Made by a program: the position numbers and the translations under genes. A stretch of 64,000 bases of DNA. Origin: Nothopassalora personata (lineage: Eukaryota; Ascomycota; Dothideomycetes; Mycosphaerellales; Mycosphaerellaceae). The stretch covers positions 4,278,001 through 4,342,000 of the forward strand of contig CM066292.1 in NCBI GenBank assembly GCA_033816765.1, read 5' to 3'. Below the pieces are notes generated by a model that did not search any database, was not told the origin of the DNA, and saw only the letters and a program-made list of their open reading frames with translations. Shown in pieces: positions 21,740 through 33,800 of this stretch. The stretch's first letter is position 1, and each line of letters opens with the position of its first letter.

Positions 21740-23995
21740 TTATCGATACGCCTGTGGATGCATTTCAACCGCTTGAGTCCCAGCATACAGCGGCATCTCC
21801 AGCTCTGGCAACGGACTCAGCATATCCCAGCTCTCGCTGTTGAAGACTTGGTCGAAAGCACTGAAGTCTATGTCACCGATCGCATCCAGAGTGTCAAAGT
21901 CGATGTTGAAGTCCATCATTCCGCCATGGCCGGTAAGAGGCGGGTGACTATCTGGTGTGCTGTTCTGGTCCGGCTGCTGCATGTGGACGTGGTGCGGTTC
22001 CATGGAGCTATACGTTGTATGGCCATGAGCTTGATTGTGTATTGGGACTGTGTCCTGTGGTGGTGACTGCTCGTGAGAATGACTGTTTGATCCGGCTTGG
22101 CGCACTCGTTTAACTTTGCTCTGGTGCGCGTGTCTTCGTCGCCGAACACGACGTGCTCGCTCAATCATGGTATTGACATGCTCCCAGGCGGGTTCATCCT
22201 TCTTCGTCTTGTACATGGCGTCCCAGTCTGAGAGAACTGGATCGAGCACCCCCCATGCCATGTCGGTGAACTCCACGTTTGTGCTACAGCCTAGTTCGGC
22301 AACAACAATTGCTAGAGGGTGCCACTGGACATAGCCAATGAAGTACCATACCCAGTCACTCATACGCTCGTCAACGGCGAGAACATGAGTTGTTTCAATG
22401 ACTCTCACCGAAGCCTGCAGCAGGTTCATTCGCTGAGATGCTGGCATCTCTTTGGTAGGCACCGAGCCAAACGGAAAATCGATCATCAGCTGAGCTTTGA
22501 TCTGTCGTGTGTCAGCGATACTCATGTCACCTCGAAACCTCGACACGTACCAGCATGCTCCGAATGAATTGCAAGCACATCCAGTCGTATGGTCGTGAAG
22601 GGTGCAAGTAGACTATGTATTGATTCTCGAGTCTCGACCTTGCTTGCTCCAGAAAGTCAGCTTGGTCACGCTGAATGCCATTTATGCTAGCTTGCTTTGC
22701 AGTTTGCTGCCGTTTGATCGTCACAAGTCCAAAGATGAATCGATGTACCTCGAATCTAAGTAGCGGAAATGTCATGTCAGTAACTCCCGACCTCGGCCGG
22801 GGCGCTTCTGTCATACGAGGATCCAAGTCGGTATCGTTGAGACTAGAAGGTATCTGCACGTTGTGATCTTGCATCAGCGTCGTCGATCGCGTGTGGCTCT
22901 CCTCTGCGGTACGGCTTTCCAGTCCACAGAGGTGATACCAGAGTCGTCGACGCAGCTCGACTTCGTAGGCTGGAAACTTCCCTTCAGGATCTTCGTTCAC
23001 GCCCATGATCTGTGCCGAACGTACGGCCAACGTGAACAGAGCCTTGAGATTTGCAGTATTGTCTTGTCGGCGGATACAGATCTGGCAAAGGTCAGCTACA
23101 TTGTATTGGCAGCAGAATCTTCGTGACGAACGATGTACAAGACCAGTGCTTGCAACTGCTCCAAAGTCGGCACATCGTAATTATTGCTCAACGCTGACTC
23201 GATGTGCTGGCCGTATCGTTTGAGAAGCAGGTCTTGATTTTCGTCGAATCGTCTTCTAGTCTCCCGTGCGGTACAGGTGCTAACAGCAGCGTAATAGACG
23301 CTGAACAGGAGAGCATCCGTGGTCGACGTAACGGACTCCAGCTTGTCAATGATGCCGAACAGTTTCTTGATGAACGTCGGACAGTGTATGACTTTGACCA
23401 TTGGATCGACTCGAGCCTCGTACATGCTCCAGTATTCGAAGATGCGCCGCACTGGAGGATGGCTGCTGGCAGTATTGGCTGTGCAGGGAGCAGCATGGCT
23501 TTGCGTAAAGAACGAGCCATCGTCGAGACGCGACTCGTGGTCTGACACCGAGGAGCGTGTCAATGCTATCAACGCGTCTTTGACAAGACCCTCTGAATGA
23601 GCATTGCGCATCGATGACCGGCCGATGTTGACATTCGCGCTGGGACCCGATGCACTTTGTCTGCCGTCGGACGATGACTGCTGGCTAGGACTTTTGGCAT
23701 GATCTCCATCATCGGACTCATTCTTGGGCTCTAGGTACTTGACGAGATCTTCCAAATGTCGTTGCCGAGCAGGCTTGTCTTTCTTGTATGGCCCTCGCTT
23801 GCGCTTGAGGCCAACTTCCGGCGTTGGGTATACGCAAGGTAAGTCTGCTTTGGTGCAGTTATGACAGCCCTTGTTCTCGCGAGTGCATTTGAGCTTACGT
23901 CGCCTGCAACCAAGACACGATGTCCCTGGCTTGTTGACACGAGTCGTGGTGTCTGATTCCATGCCGAGAAGCTTGTGGACGCTGCTCAACGACAT
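21740..23995 (-). CDS. Zn2Cys6 fungal transcription factor
   Basis: Three exons (23995-23132, 23081-22551, 22501-21740) encode 718 residues. The binuclear zinc cluster is near the N-terminus (Cys27, 30, 37, 44, 47, 54; CLGCRRRKLKC and CHNCTKADLPC) and is followed by a basic linker (KRKRGPYKKDK). The middle holds the fungal-specific regulatory domain (roughly residues 190-480): FEYWSMYEARVDPMVKVIHC, the ICIRRQDN region and RRRLWYHLCGLE. The first intron (GTTCGT...CCAG, 50 bp) was placed to join LYI to ICIRRQD, which restores the conserved helix. The C-terminus is His/Gln-rich, then acidic (DFNIDFDTLDAIGDIDF), a plausible activation region. The target genes are unknown; the adjacent transporter is a candidate. 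Confidence 0.9.
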
Positions 23996-24859
23996 GATTC
24001 CGCGTGCAGCGTGAACAGGACCGGCCAGGCTTCAGTCTTGAGTGTTCGACATCTCGTTCCGCGCAACAGCGGGACTCATTGCTTTCTATGATCACCTGCC
24101 GATGCTTGATTCCGCTCTCCGATCCGGCTCTGTATGCCTGATTAAGCAGTGTTGTCTGTTCCTGGTGGGAGGCGAGCTCTCCTTCGTATATTTGCAGGCC
24201 TGTTGTGCTATCAGGGCCGAGTGGCTCACTTGTCTATGGTTGGAGATCGTTTACAGAGGACCGACAACATGAGAATAGTCACGTCAACGACATGTACCAA
24301 GAAGAAATCGTGCCTGGAAAATGCCCATGCTCAGCTTTCGAGGTGCTCGGAATCGAGCTCGGCTAGCTCGGCTCCTGTCATTGTCCCAAGGGCAGGCACG
24401 ATATGAGAACCTGGAAGCGCCGTCGTGACTGTTCGTTATCCTGTAGGTGACACCAGGCTGCAATGAAGACGATGAGTACTACTACATAGTAGCATTGGCT
24501 GGGTCAATAAGGCCGAGGTGGAAAGCTTTCCTCGGCACAATTTCGAAAACGCGTGGTAATACAGCAGGCGGGTAAAAGAGGCAGACCGACGATATGACAT
24601 CGCTCAGGAAGAGAAGCAGCAATGCTGATGAGAGAACGGTGGATTGCAGTTGAAACAGGCTTCGCGTTTTATTTCACCAGAAGGTGCAGTCTTCCACATT
24701 CGGGCCCGATGCTGCCTCGAATTCGTGTAACTTTTCATCAGAGCTCGTCTAGGTAGCCGGCCTGGGCATGCATAGCCTGCTGCAGCAACATGTCTAGACC
24801 GCAAGTCACCCCTCGTCTGTCATAACGCCTACTCATGCTGTTTGCCGCTCGTAAGGCGT
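23996..24859. other. Intergenic region
   Basis: Holds the upstream region of the zinc-cluster gene and the 3' flank of NDK. Only short frames without domains. No repeat or RNA gene is visible. Confidence 0.5.
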
Positions 24860-25558
24860 CTATTTCTCGTAGACCCACTCGTGCTGAGCGGACTTCCAGC
24901 TCTGGATCTCCTCCTTGCTGAACCAGAGAGCGATCTCCTTCTGTGCGGACTCGACGGCGTCAGAGCCGTGGCAGACATTGCGGCCGACGTCGATGGCGTA
25001 GTCGCCGCGGATCGTGCCTGGCTGCGACGCAAGTGGGTTGGTGGCACCAAGGATTTGACGGCCGGTCTTGACGACCTCACGGCCCTCCCAGACCATGGCG
25101 CAGATTGGGCCACTGGCCATGTCTGTTGTGTGTTAGCATCTGCCTTCTCTTGCTCTTATCGAATCTCTCGTGAGACATACAAGTGACGAGACCCTTGAAG
25201 AATGGCTTGTCGCTCAAGTCGGCGTAGTGCTTCTCGAGGTGCTCGGTGGAGGCAGTGATGAGCTTGATGGCGGCAAGCTTGAAGCTGGACGGGCCATTAG
25301 AAGTGGTATAGGTGTTGCAAACACTGCTCTCGACTCACCCACGGCGCTCGAAGCGGGAGATGATCTCACCGACAATGCCACGCTACGAGGTAGTGTTAGC
25401 CTCTCCATTGGCATAGCACGGGACATGCTCATGAGTGCGAGTCCCGCCGTACCTGGACACCGTCTGGCTTGACAGCGATGAAGCTGTTCGCTTGTCAGCT
25501 TTGTGCTCTGTGGTCGACGTAGCCATTGGCGGTCAACGCACGTCTGTTCGGAAGTCAT
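24860..25558 (-). CDS. NDK1: Nucleoside diphosphate kinase
   Basis: Five exons (25558-25542, 25483-25453, 25382-25339, 25284-25181, 25122-24860) encode 152 residues, exactly the family length. The enzyme moves the gamma phosphate from ATP to other NDPs through a phosphohistidine. The active-site His117 lies in [12 protein letters not shown]. Other family phrases are [36 protein letters not shown] and [15 protein letters not shown]. The first exon is only 17 bp; its end and the next exon complete MTSEQTFIAV, so the small exons are well supported. The start codon lies 143 bp from the left end of a large transposon, so the promoter now reaches into repeat DNA. Confidence 0.95.
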
Positions 25559-25701
25559 GTTGGCTGGTTCTTGCTGTTGTTTCTGACGAAGGACAGTGGT
25601 GAGGTGAGAGCGATCTTTGGCGTTGAGGTACTTGAAGATGCCAGGCACTGGCGGTGTACTATCGCTCGACATGGAAAATCTAGCTGCGGGACAGCAGGGG
25701 G

Positions 25702-25750
25702 CGGTGGCCTAGGCTTACAAAACCGGCAAATACGCGTATTCGAAATCCTT
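25702..25750 (+). repeat. Left terminal inverted repeat of the 4.8 kb transposon
   Basis: Pairs with 30449-30497. The core of about 30 bp starting CGGTGGCCTAGGC matches the other end nearly perfectly, then similarity falls off through TACGCGTATTCGAAAT. Confidence 0.8.
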
Positions 25751-26349
25751 ACTCGCTGCACTCGCTCTTCCTCAACAACCACCAACAATACTGCTGCGAC
25801 TCGCCAACTGCTGCGACTCGCCATTGTCGCACAACAATACTACTGCGACTCGCTATTGTCGCCTACAATCGTAGCGAGTCGCGGCGGTATTGTCCTCCTA
25901 CTGCGCAGGTGAGTTAGGCTCCTTAATAATAGCAGACAGTAAGTATTAAGGAGCTCACCTTACTTGCTATTGTCACATTATAGCGGCGGGTATATCAACT
26001 TCTACTGCTGTTACTATTTCTTCGACTCTACACTTATCGACATGTACAAATCTAACTATAGACGACTTACTTAGCGATATTGGCCTTAGAACAACGACAA
26101 CGACAGCGACAGCGACAGCGACAGTACACCCAATCCGCGCTCACCCTCACAAACGCGGTTATCACTATAGCTTACGATAGCGTAAGTGCGATTCCGACTC
26201 GTTAGGCGCACGTAGGTAGACTAATATTTAAACCTATAGTGCATACCGCCGCCCTCGTACCGCCGATACCGACGATTTCTACTACGTAAGCGAGTCGACA
26301 TAGGCACAATAGCTAGGAGACTCGTAGAAGACAGACAAGGGCAGTATAA

Positions 26350-26853
26350 AGGTTACGAAGAATAATTTGCGCAAGTTCAACTAGGCTAGCCGTATTATAG
26401 AGACTAAAGAGGGTATATGTCTTATAGTAGACTCGCTATACTATATATACTAACTCGTATTAATAGGTGAGCCGGCTTAGACGGACTGCGATGCGTGTAA
26501 GAGAGCTAGTGTATGCTATATAGTCTTTACTACTAATGCCGACAAGACTTACGCGTATTGTAAGCGTTACGCGAAGGCTCGCTATAACTCTCGCAAGTTG
26601 GTTAAGGAGCCTAGCGAGTCTAACGAGTCTAGCAATAGTTTATTTAAGGCTGTCGAGGGTGTTTTAACTACTTCTAGCGAGGCTAGCGAGGTTAGTAAGG
26701 CTAGCGAGTCTAGTACTCGCCCTACTAATAATACATCAACTCGCTTAGCCGCGGCGGAGGATCGTATTTAGCAATTGGAGGGTACTATTAGCCGCTTAAT
26801 TGAATTTATTAGCGGTCTACTAGGTGGCGAGTCAGTCGCTAAATTTCGCTCTT
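26350..26853 (+). pseudogene. Transposon accessory ORF: Cys cluster plus Ser/Glu repeat and helix
   Basis: The plus-strand frame beginning near KVTKNNLRKFN (ATA at 26350, perhaps a RIP-changed ATG) runs about 168 codons with a few TAG/TAA stops. It contains a possible zinc-binding cluster (TDCDACKRASVCY, then AYCKRYAKARY), a Ser-Glu-rich part in which the AGCGAGTCT motif itself encodes SES, and a C-terminal helix (LEGTISRLIEFISGLLGG) before the final TAG. A Cys cluster with a coiled end suggests DNA binding and oligomerisation in transposition. I recognise no named family. Confidence 0.5.
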
Positions 26854-27519
26854 AGTAATAATATAATATTAAGCAGTCTACCTCCTGTCTATGTGCTACG
26901 AGTCTATACTTCCCTCTACTTTTTCGGTCTTAGCTGCCTCGTAGATAGCTCGACAATAAGCCTATTTCTCGGTGCCTTTATACGCTAGTTATCGTTAGGT
27001 AGACTCTAAAGCAATAGCTACGAGTCTAGCTACGAGTCTAGCTACGAGTCTAGCTATGTAATTGTCGAAGCACTAGTTACTGCTATAGACTCGCTTAAGG
27101 CACTAGTTGCTACTATAGTCTCGCTTAAGGACTCCTTCTTAATCTCTCCAATTTGACTCGTAGCTAGACTCGTACGCTCTTCCTTTACTTCTTAACCGAT
27201 GCTTCGCTAGCTAACGTACTTACTAGCTTATTGCCTAAACCTTTCCCTATAAACACTAAATTCTACTATCGAGAGGGGGCTCTAAACCCCGTTAGCTACG
27301 GAGACGAAGACGAAGAGGATTAAGGGCTACTAGCTATAAGATTAATACACTCTAGAGACTCGGCGATTAGAGTTATAGCATATTGATACGGTAAGCTACG
27401 ACTCGCTAGACGCTTCTCGCTCTAGCTTACTACACTCGCTAAACGAGAAGTAGCCTAACTCGCTATAGTAGCCTAGCGAGCAATGCCCTAATCCGCTAGA
27501 CGTACTATAGCACTCGCTG

Positions 27520-29990
27520 CTATACTCGCTCGCTAGTCCTTAAGCTTACGCTCGCGTCGGCGGTCTACGTCCTTTATAAGTTCGCTAAGACTAGCTAAGG
27601 ACTCGTTACTACTCGAGTCCTCTACTACTCCTCGTCTATATAGATTGTTTAAGGCTCCGCGACCTTAGTTAACCTAATACGTAACGTTAACTAGTACTTC
27701 TCGCCTATCCTTCGCGTTCTAGACACCCTTAGTGTACGGTATTAACATGTCCTCGGGATCTCGCTCTCGTAGGCTTAATTTGCTTAGAAGAATAGGTGCA
27801 TTATCTTTAGTAGCCTTTACGAAGAGGAAGGGCGGTGTAGTATAAGGACGTGTAAGCTATAGGCCTAGCTTATCCGCGCCTTCTTAAAAGACGAGGTTAT
27901 AAAGCTAGGTTATCGTATCTACTACTTTAGCTAAAGACGACTCGTAGCGAGTCTATCGTCCGGTAATTTACTACGCGGTAAGGAGCTTATACGGCTAATA
28001 CTCCTATGTCTTAAGGTCCCCCTTACGTTTAATAGTAAACGGCACCTTATATAGCTTAACGGATATTATTAGGCTAGGTCCCCTAGGCGGTTAAGATAGC
28101 TTTTCGGCTTTGCCCTAGACTAACGAGATAGGAACACTTATGCTACGAGCCTTAACAACACTAGTCCGTAAGCCCTAAGTAGCGCTCGATAACGGGTTAA
28201 TTCTAGCATTGCTAAGCTAGCGAACATAAGTCTACTTATTACGAGCGAGTACCTCATTAGCCCGACTATAGCTACTCGCTACGAGTAATGTATAAAGACC
28301 GTATCCAGTAGTGCCGTTCGGTTTCGAAGGGGTCTCGGTGCTAGGAATCGGCGATAAGGGTAAAGGCGGACTCGTTACGGACTCGCTAGGCTCGATAAAG
28401 GCTAGGTTAGGTATACTACATTTGCTACACCTTAGTAGATAGCCGTAGACCTCGCTATAAACTAGAGAAGTCTTTACTAACTTATGCATGCAAAGATCGT
28501 CCTAAGTTAGAGCTAACATAATGTTAGAAGTAGTAGGAAAAGACTCGTAGGAAAAAGGGCGTAGGACGTAGACTCGTTACTATATAACCTATAATAGCTT
28601 ACCGGCTTAAGCGAACAAGTCTATTGTTCGTTCCGTTAGCTCTAATCCGTTAAGGCGAGTAGGCGGTATGTACTTAGCGAGTCCCCCTCCACCTCGGAGA
28701 TATTACGTAGTCTCGTTTCGTAGATACTAATAGGCGTAGACATACAATTTCTTAGGGCCTAGGCTAGGGCCGGCCTCGCCACCGTCTAGTGTTAATAGAT
28801 AGCTAGTAGTAGCAAGCTTCTTATTAACCTACTCTAGCGTTAGAGGCGGTAAGTATGTAGTAAGGTCTATAAGGTATTAGCTATAGGATTTATAGACTCG
28901 GTTAAGTAGAAGTAGTAGCGAGTCCGCACTTAAGCTACAGCGAGTCCGCACTTAAGCTACAGCGAGTCCTCCCTTAGCTAAGCTAGGACTCGTAGCTATA
29001 GTAGCGCTAGACTCGCTACTATAGACACCCCGGATTAACGTACCGTACTAATCGACTCGCTCCTTCCACTAGCGAAGCTCCTCGTCCTTAGGGTTAAGTA
29101 GATGCCTACATAGTCGTGCTCCTTTTAACTCTAGGTAGTTATATAGGATATCCGGTATGCCGTTTATATACGATTCTAGGTTATAACGACGGATACGATA
29201 GCGGTTCTACTCGTTAACGAACGATGATATAACACTTCGAAGGATTAGAATATAGATAGTAGCGAATGCTATCCTATCTACGGCTAATGCTTCCTTAAAG
29301 AGTCCTATTGTAATATACTAATTAAAGAGGTCTCTCTAGCGATTGAATGTAGCCTTAGCACCCTCGCCCTACTAGTGTTCGATAGTTTAATTGCCCTTAC
29401 TTAAGGTGTACTAGGAGGCCTTATCGAACGTAAGTAGATTACTAGCGAGTCGCTCTCGGACTCGTAGATAGGCATCGGCTAGCATAGGCGTCTTAACGCC
29501 CTAACTAGATCGTACGCGATTTAGCACCCTACTACCGTAATATATTACTCTAACGTATTAAGCAAATATAGAGAACTTCGTCTTCGCTATAGGCCCTATG
29601 TAGTACTAGATAACCCGCCGAGAGTAGACGTTAATATAAGCGTAGATCTGTATCTTAAAGCGCTCGTATTTTAGAAAGGCATCGATTAACTAGACGTCGT
29701 TAGGACCTTCTACTTTTAGCCTCGTATGCCGCGGTGTTGTAGGGTCTCGTATTATGGGATTACGAGAGACAAAAGGGACCGGGTTAATCGCACGAGCGAG
29801 TGTCCTAATACGGTCGCTAATAAAGTTAGCGAGTCTAGTCTACGAGTCTATAGACACCGAGTCTATCCTACCGTCCAATAATATAATAACTCTTACGTAG
29901 CTCTCTTGCTAGCTTACGATAGCCCTAGTCTTGCTAATGGCTACTACTTATAACTTCCTAAAGGACTCGCTATATCTTAGGCTCTATAGC
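27520..29990 (-). pseudogene. Integrase-core (DDE/rve-like) transposase with long C-terminal extension
   Basis: The minus-strand frame is near continuous for about 820 codons, broken only by stops at likely Trp/Gln positions. Near 29930-29860 is a helix-turn-helix-like start (GYRKLARELRKSYYI). The catalytic core follows: GPNDV.LIDAFLKYERF (first Asp) near 29640-29705, IQIYAYINVYSRR with Asn where Asp is expected (a RIP-type change), and TIEH near 29390 followed by two stops where WW is usual, giving the Glu. Then come GLFKEALAVDRIAF and RYRIRRYNLES near 29320-29170, known from fungal integrase-core proteins. The rest (DGGEAGPSLGPKKLYVY near 28750, IPPTRLNGLEL) is well kept but unknown to me. 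Confidence 0.6.
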
Positions 29991-30448
29991 TAGAGCTTGT
30001 TCTTTACTAAGACTACGCTTTAATCTAATACCTCTTCGTAGCTCTTAATACTAGCAAAGGGTAAGGTCGAATCCATCGAGGCGGAGGATAGCATAAGACT
30101 CGCTATCGTCGAGGCTATATTTCTAGAATAGTTCCTCGACTCGCTAGCGTAGCTCGGCCTAGCGAGCCTAATTATAAGCCTAATTATCCTCGCGAGTCCC
30201 TCGCTACTCTACGAGTCGCTAGCGGAGGGTCCGTTCGCTGATTCGAACACCGTAGAGATTAAAGAGGTTGTCTCGAATAGCTGCCTATGTGAATTCAGCG
30301 GCAGTCTATAGCTCGATATCGATGCGAAAGGGCTCTAGATCGATCGCTAGACGTGGCATTGTATAAAGCAATGTAGCGAGTGTGCTGTTAGACAAATAGC
30401 GAGTCTATAAGACAAATAGCGAGTCTATAATAATGAGGATTGAGGATT

Positions 30449-30497
30449 GCGAATTTTGAATGCGGGTATTTGCCGGTTTTGTAAGCCTAGGCCACTG
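30449..30497 (-). repeat. Right terminal inverted repeat of the 4.8 kb transposon
   Basis: Reverse complement of 25702-25750. Just inside it, near 30395-30432, two copies of AGACAAATAGCGAGTCTATA form a subterminal direct repeat. Confidence 0.8.
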
Positions 30498-30818
30498 TCA
30501 GGGCCCCCACCACAGTTCCCGTGTTCCCGTTTGTTTGATGCAGGGGGACCTACAACGAGAGCAGTCGGACCTGGAGTCGCTGCTGGTCGCTCTCTGTTGG
30601 CACGAATTGCTTGTAGACTGGTGAAGAAGTGTACAAGGCTGAGAAGCTGATCGCCGTTGAGTCGAGGGCAGAAAACAGCCATTACTTGGTCACCCCAAAG
30701 CTGGTTCCAGACCCCGGGGGAGATCGACGTGTTGGCATTGGCGCTGGCTCAATTGAAGCTGTCAACTTCCATCCAATTCATCTTGCTGTGCTTCTTGAAA
30801 GGACGACAGCATAGGCAT

Positions 30819-33800
30819 ATGATGCGGAACTTCAGTGGCTCGTCCAAGCGCTGGACGGGCATTGTCTTCCTCTTCGTTGCACTGTGCTGCTTTATCACGC
30901 CAGCCGGTATGTAATGCAGTGCTTAAATGTCCTTCTACAACCATCACCATACTCTGTACATGTCCCCCAGTGCCCTAACATGTCTTGGTAGTGACCGTGA
31001 AGCACGAGAACTTCAAAACTTGCCATCAATCTGGTTTCTGCAAGCGCAATCGACTCTACGCCGACACCGCCCTCGCGACATCCAAGTGGCAATCTCCTTA
31101 CGAGCTCGACCGATCAACGATCAAGTTCAACGACGGCATCTTGACTGGTATCATCAACAAGAAGATCATCAACACCGACCAGAAGATCCGACTGCCCCTG
31201 AAGGTGGCATTCTATGAGTCTGGTGTCGCACGTGTCACGATCGACGAGGAGCAGAGACAAGCTGGCAAGAACGACCAGATCGAGCTACGACATGACCGAC
31301 AGATACGCAAAGAGCGATACAACGAGGCCGAGAAGTGGGCCATCGTTGGAGGGACCACTGTGAGCACCGCTGCAGCCATCGACAAGGACGGCGACGAGGG
31401 CACGACCAAGGTGAAATACGGCGCTGGAAGCAAGTTCGAAGCCATCATCCGACACTTGCCGTTTGGTGTCGACTTCGTTCGCAATGGAGAGGTCCAGATC
31501 AAGTTCAACGAGCGAGGTTTGATGAACGTCGAGCATTGGCGCAAGAAGGTGGACAAGCCGGCCGACGGGAAGAAGGAGGGCGAAGAGAGCGATAAGACAG
31601 GCGACGAAGCAGTCGTAGCGAAGAGCGATAACGATGCCGCCGAGGATGAAAGCACATGGTGGGACGAGTCGTTTGGTGGGAATACCGACACCAAGCCACG
31701 AGGCCCGGAAGCTGTCGCTCTCGACATCACATTCCCAGGATACGACTTCGTCTATGGTCTGGCGGAGCACGCTACTCCTTTGAAACTGCGCGAGACACGC
31801 GGCGGCGGCGATGGCAAGTACGACCAGCCATACCGCATGTACAACAGCGATGTATTCGAGTACGAGATGGATAGTCCAATGACGCTGTATGGCTCGATCC
31901 CATTCATGCAGGCACACAAGAAAGACTCGACCGTGGGTGTCTTCTGGCTGAATGCTGCCGAGACCTGGGTCGACATCACCAAGTCTTCGACATCTGTCAA
32001 CCCACTGAGCATGGGCATCGGCAGCAAGACCACGACCGACACCCACTGGATTAGCGAGTCTGGTCTTCTGGACGTCTTTGTCTTTCTAGGTCCGACACCT
32101 CAGGATGTCATCGGTGCATACACTGAGCTCACCGGAACTCAACAGCTGCCACAGCACTTCTCCATCGCCTATCACCAATGCAGGTGGAACTACGTGACAG
32201 ATGAAGATGTCAAAGATGTCGACAGGAACTTTGACAAGCACCGCATCCCTTACGATGTCATCTGGCTCGATATCGAGTATACCGACGGCAAGAAGTACTT
32301 CACGTGGGACTCCATGACGTTTCCCAACCCACTTGGGATGCAGAAACAGTTGGACGAACATGAGCGTAAGCTGGTCGCCATCATCGACCCTCATATCAAG
32401 AACGAGGGCGGATATCACGTCGTCGATGAGCTCAAGTCGAAAGATCTCGCGGTGAAGAACAAGGACAACAGCATTTATGAGGGTTGGTGCTGGCCTGGAA
32501 GCAGTTACTGGGTTGACTGCTTCAGTCCAGCTGCACGCCAATGGTGGGCTGGCCTGTTCAAGTATAACAAGTTCACCGGGTCCGCGAAGAACCTTTTCTT
32601 GTGGAACGACATGAACGAGCCATCTGTTTTCAACGGACCCGAGACTACCATGCCCAAGGACAACATCCATCATGGCGGCTGGGAGCACAGAGATGTCCAC
32701 AACCTCAACGGTATGACCCTGATCAATGCCACGTACGAAGGACTGCTTGCCCGCGACAAGGAAGAGGAGAAGCACAACGTCAGGCCATTTATCCTCACCC
32801 GCGCCTTCTTCTCGGGAAGTCAGCGACTGGGTGCCATGTGGACTGGGGACAACCAAGCTGAATGGTCGCATTTGGAAGCATCTATCCCAATGGTGCTCAG
32901 TATGGGTATCAGCGGCTTTCCAAATGCGGGTGCCGACGTTGGTGGCTTCTTTGGTAACCCGGACAAGGATCTGCTCACGAGATGGTACCAGGCTGGTATT
33001 TGGTATCCGTTCATGCGAGCACACGCACACATCGATACCCGCCGCAGAGAGCCGTATCTGGCAGGCGAGCCGTACACATCGATCATCACACAAGCTGTTC
33101 GCTTACGTTACAGCTTACTCCCGGCGTGGTACACGGCTTTCCACGAGTCATCGGTGACGGGCGCGCCTATTGTGCGACCGAACTACTATGTGTTTCCCGG
33201 CGATGAGAAGGGCTTCGCGCTCGATGATCAGCTTTACCTTGGCAGCTTTGGTATTCTCGCAAAGCCAGTCACCAAGAAGGATCAAGCAGAGACTACAGTA
33301 TATCTCGCTGACAAGGAGAAGTACTACGACTACTTCAATTTCTGGACGTACGAAGGCCCGGGCGAGGTGGCTCTCTCGTCGCCTTTGCAAACCATCCCAT
33401 TACTGATGCGTGGCGGCCACATCATCCCACGCCGAGACAGACCGAGAAGGAGTTCGGGGTTGATGAAGTACGACCCGATCACTCTTGTCGTCGTACTTGG
33501 GCACTCAGGTGATGCAGAAGGCACCCTGTACCTTGACGACGGAGAGAGTTTCGATCACCTGGAAGGGGCACAGATCCATCGACGATTCGTGTATCAAGGC
33601 TCGACGTCAACACTCGTGAGCGAAGACCTGACAGCTGCGGGCAAGAAGACCAAGGAGTATTTGAAATCAATGGAGAAGGTCCGAGTGGAAAAGGTCATCG
33701 TTGTTGGTGCGCCTCAATCTTGGAAGGGCAAGACAGAGGTGGAGGTCAGCGAAGAGCAAGGTGGTAAGGGTGCAGGTGCCAGAATGGTTCCACTCGACTT

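Larger units (their letters stand above)
25702..30497. mobile_element. DNA transposon with inverted ends and an integrase-like DDE protein (RIP-mutated)
   Basis: The ends match as inverted repeats: the left end reads GTGGCCTAGGCTTACAAAAC and continues through CGGCAAATAC, and the right end (30464-30497) is its reverse complement, with similarity fading after about 45 bp. Inside lie a plus-strand ORF near the left end and a long minus-strand integrase-like ORF, both interrupted by RIP-type stops. Subterminal regions carry many copies of CGACTCGC on the left and AGCGAGTC on the right. Flanking sequences (GCAGGGGG and TCAGGGCC) are only partly alike, so the target duplication is not established. 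The total length is 4.8 kb. I do not know a standard superfamily name for this architecture. Confidence 0.75.

Noticed and set aside
15881..23995. A secondary-metabolite gene cluster (peroxidase, transporter, zinc-cluster regulator)
   Set aside because: No polyketide synthase, peptide synthetase, terpene cyclase or tailoring set is present, and the genes between are unrelated.
24860..25672. A longer minus-strand frame (25214-25672) as the NDK start
   Set aside because: It reads through introns in the wrong frame; five short exons rebuild the full conserved NDK from the ATG at 25558.
26700..29000. Repeated AGCGAGT units as a possible CRISPR-like array
   Set aside because: Spacing is irregular, units are short and on both strands, and the host is a fungus.
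25690..30505. An 8-bp target duplication for the large transposon, as in hAT elements
   Set aside because: Flanks GCAGGGGG and TCAGGGCC agree at only some positions; the superfamily was therefore not named.
32086..33093. A 335-codon minus-strand frame
   Set aside because: Antisense to the glucosidase II alpha coding exon; shadow frame.
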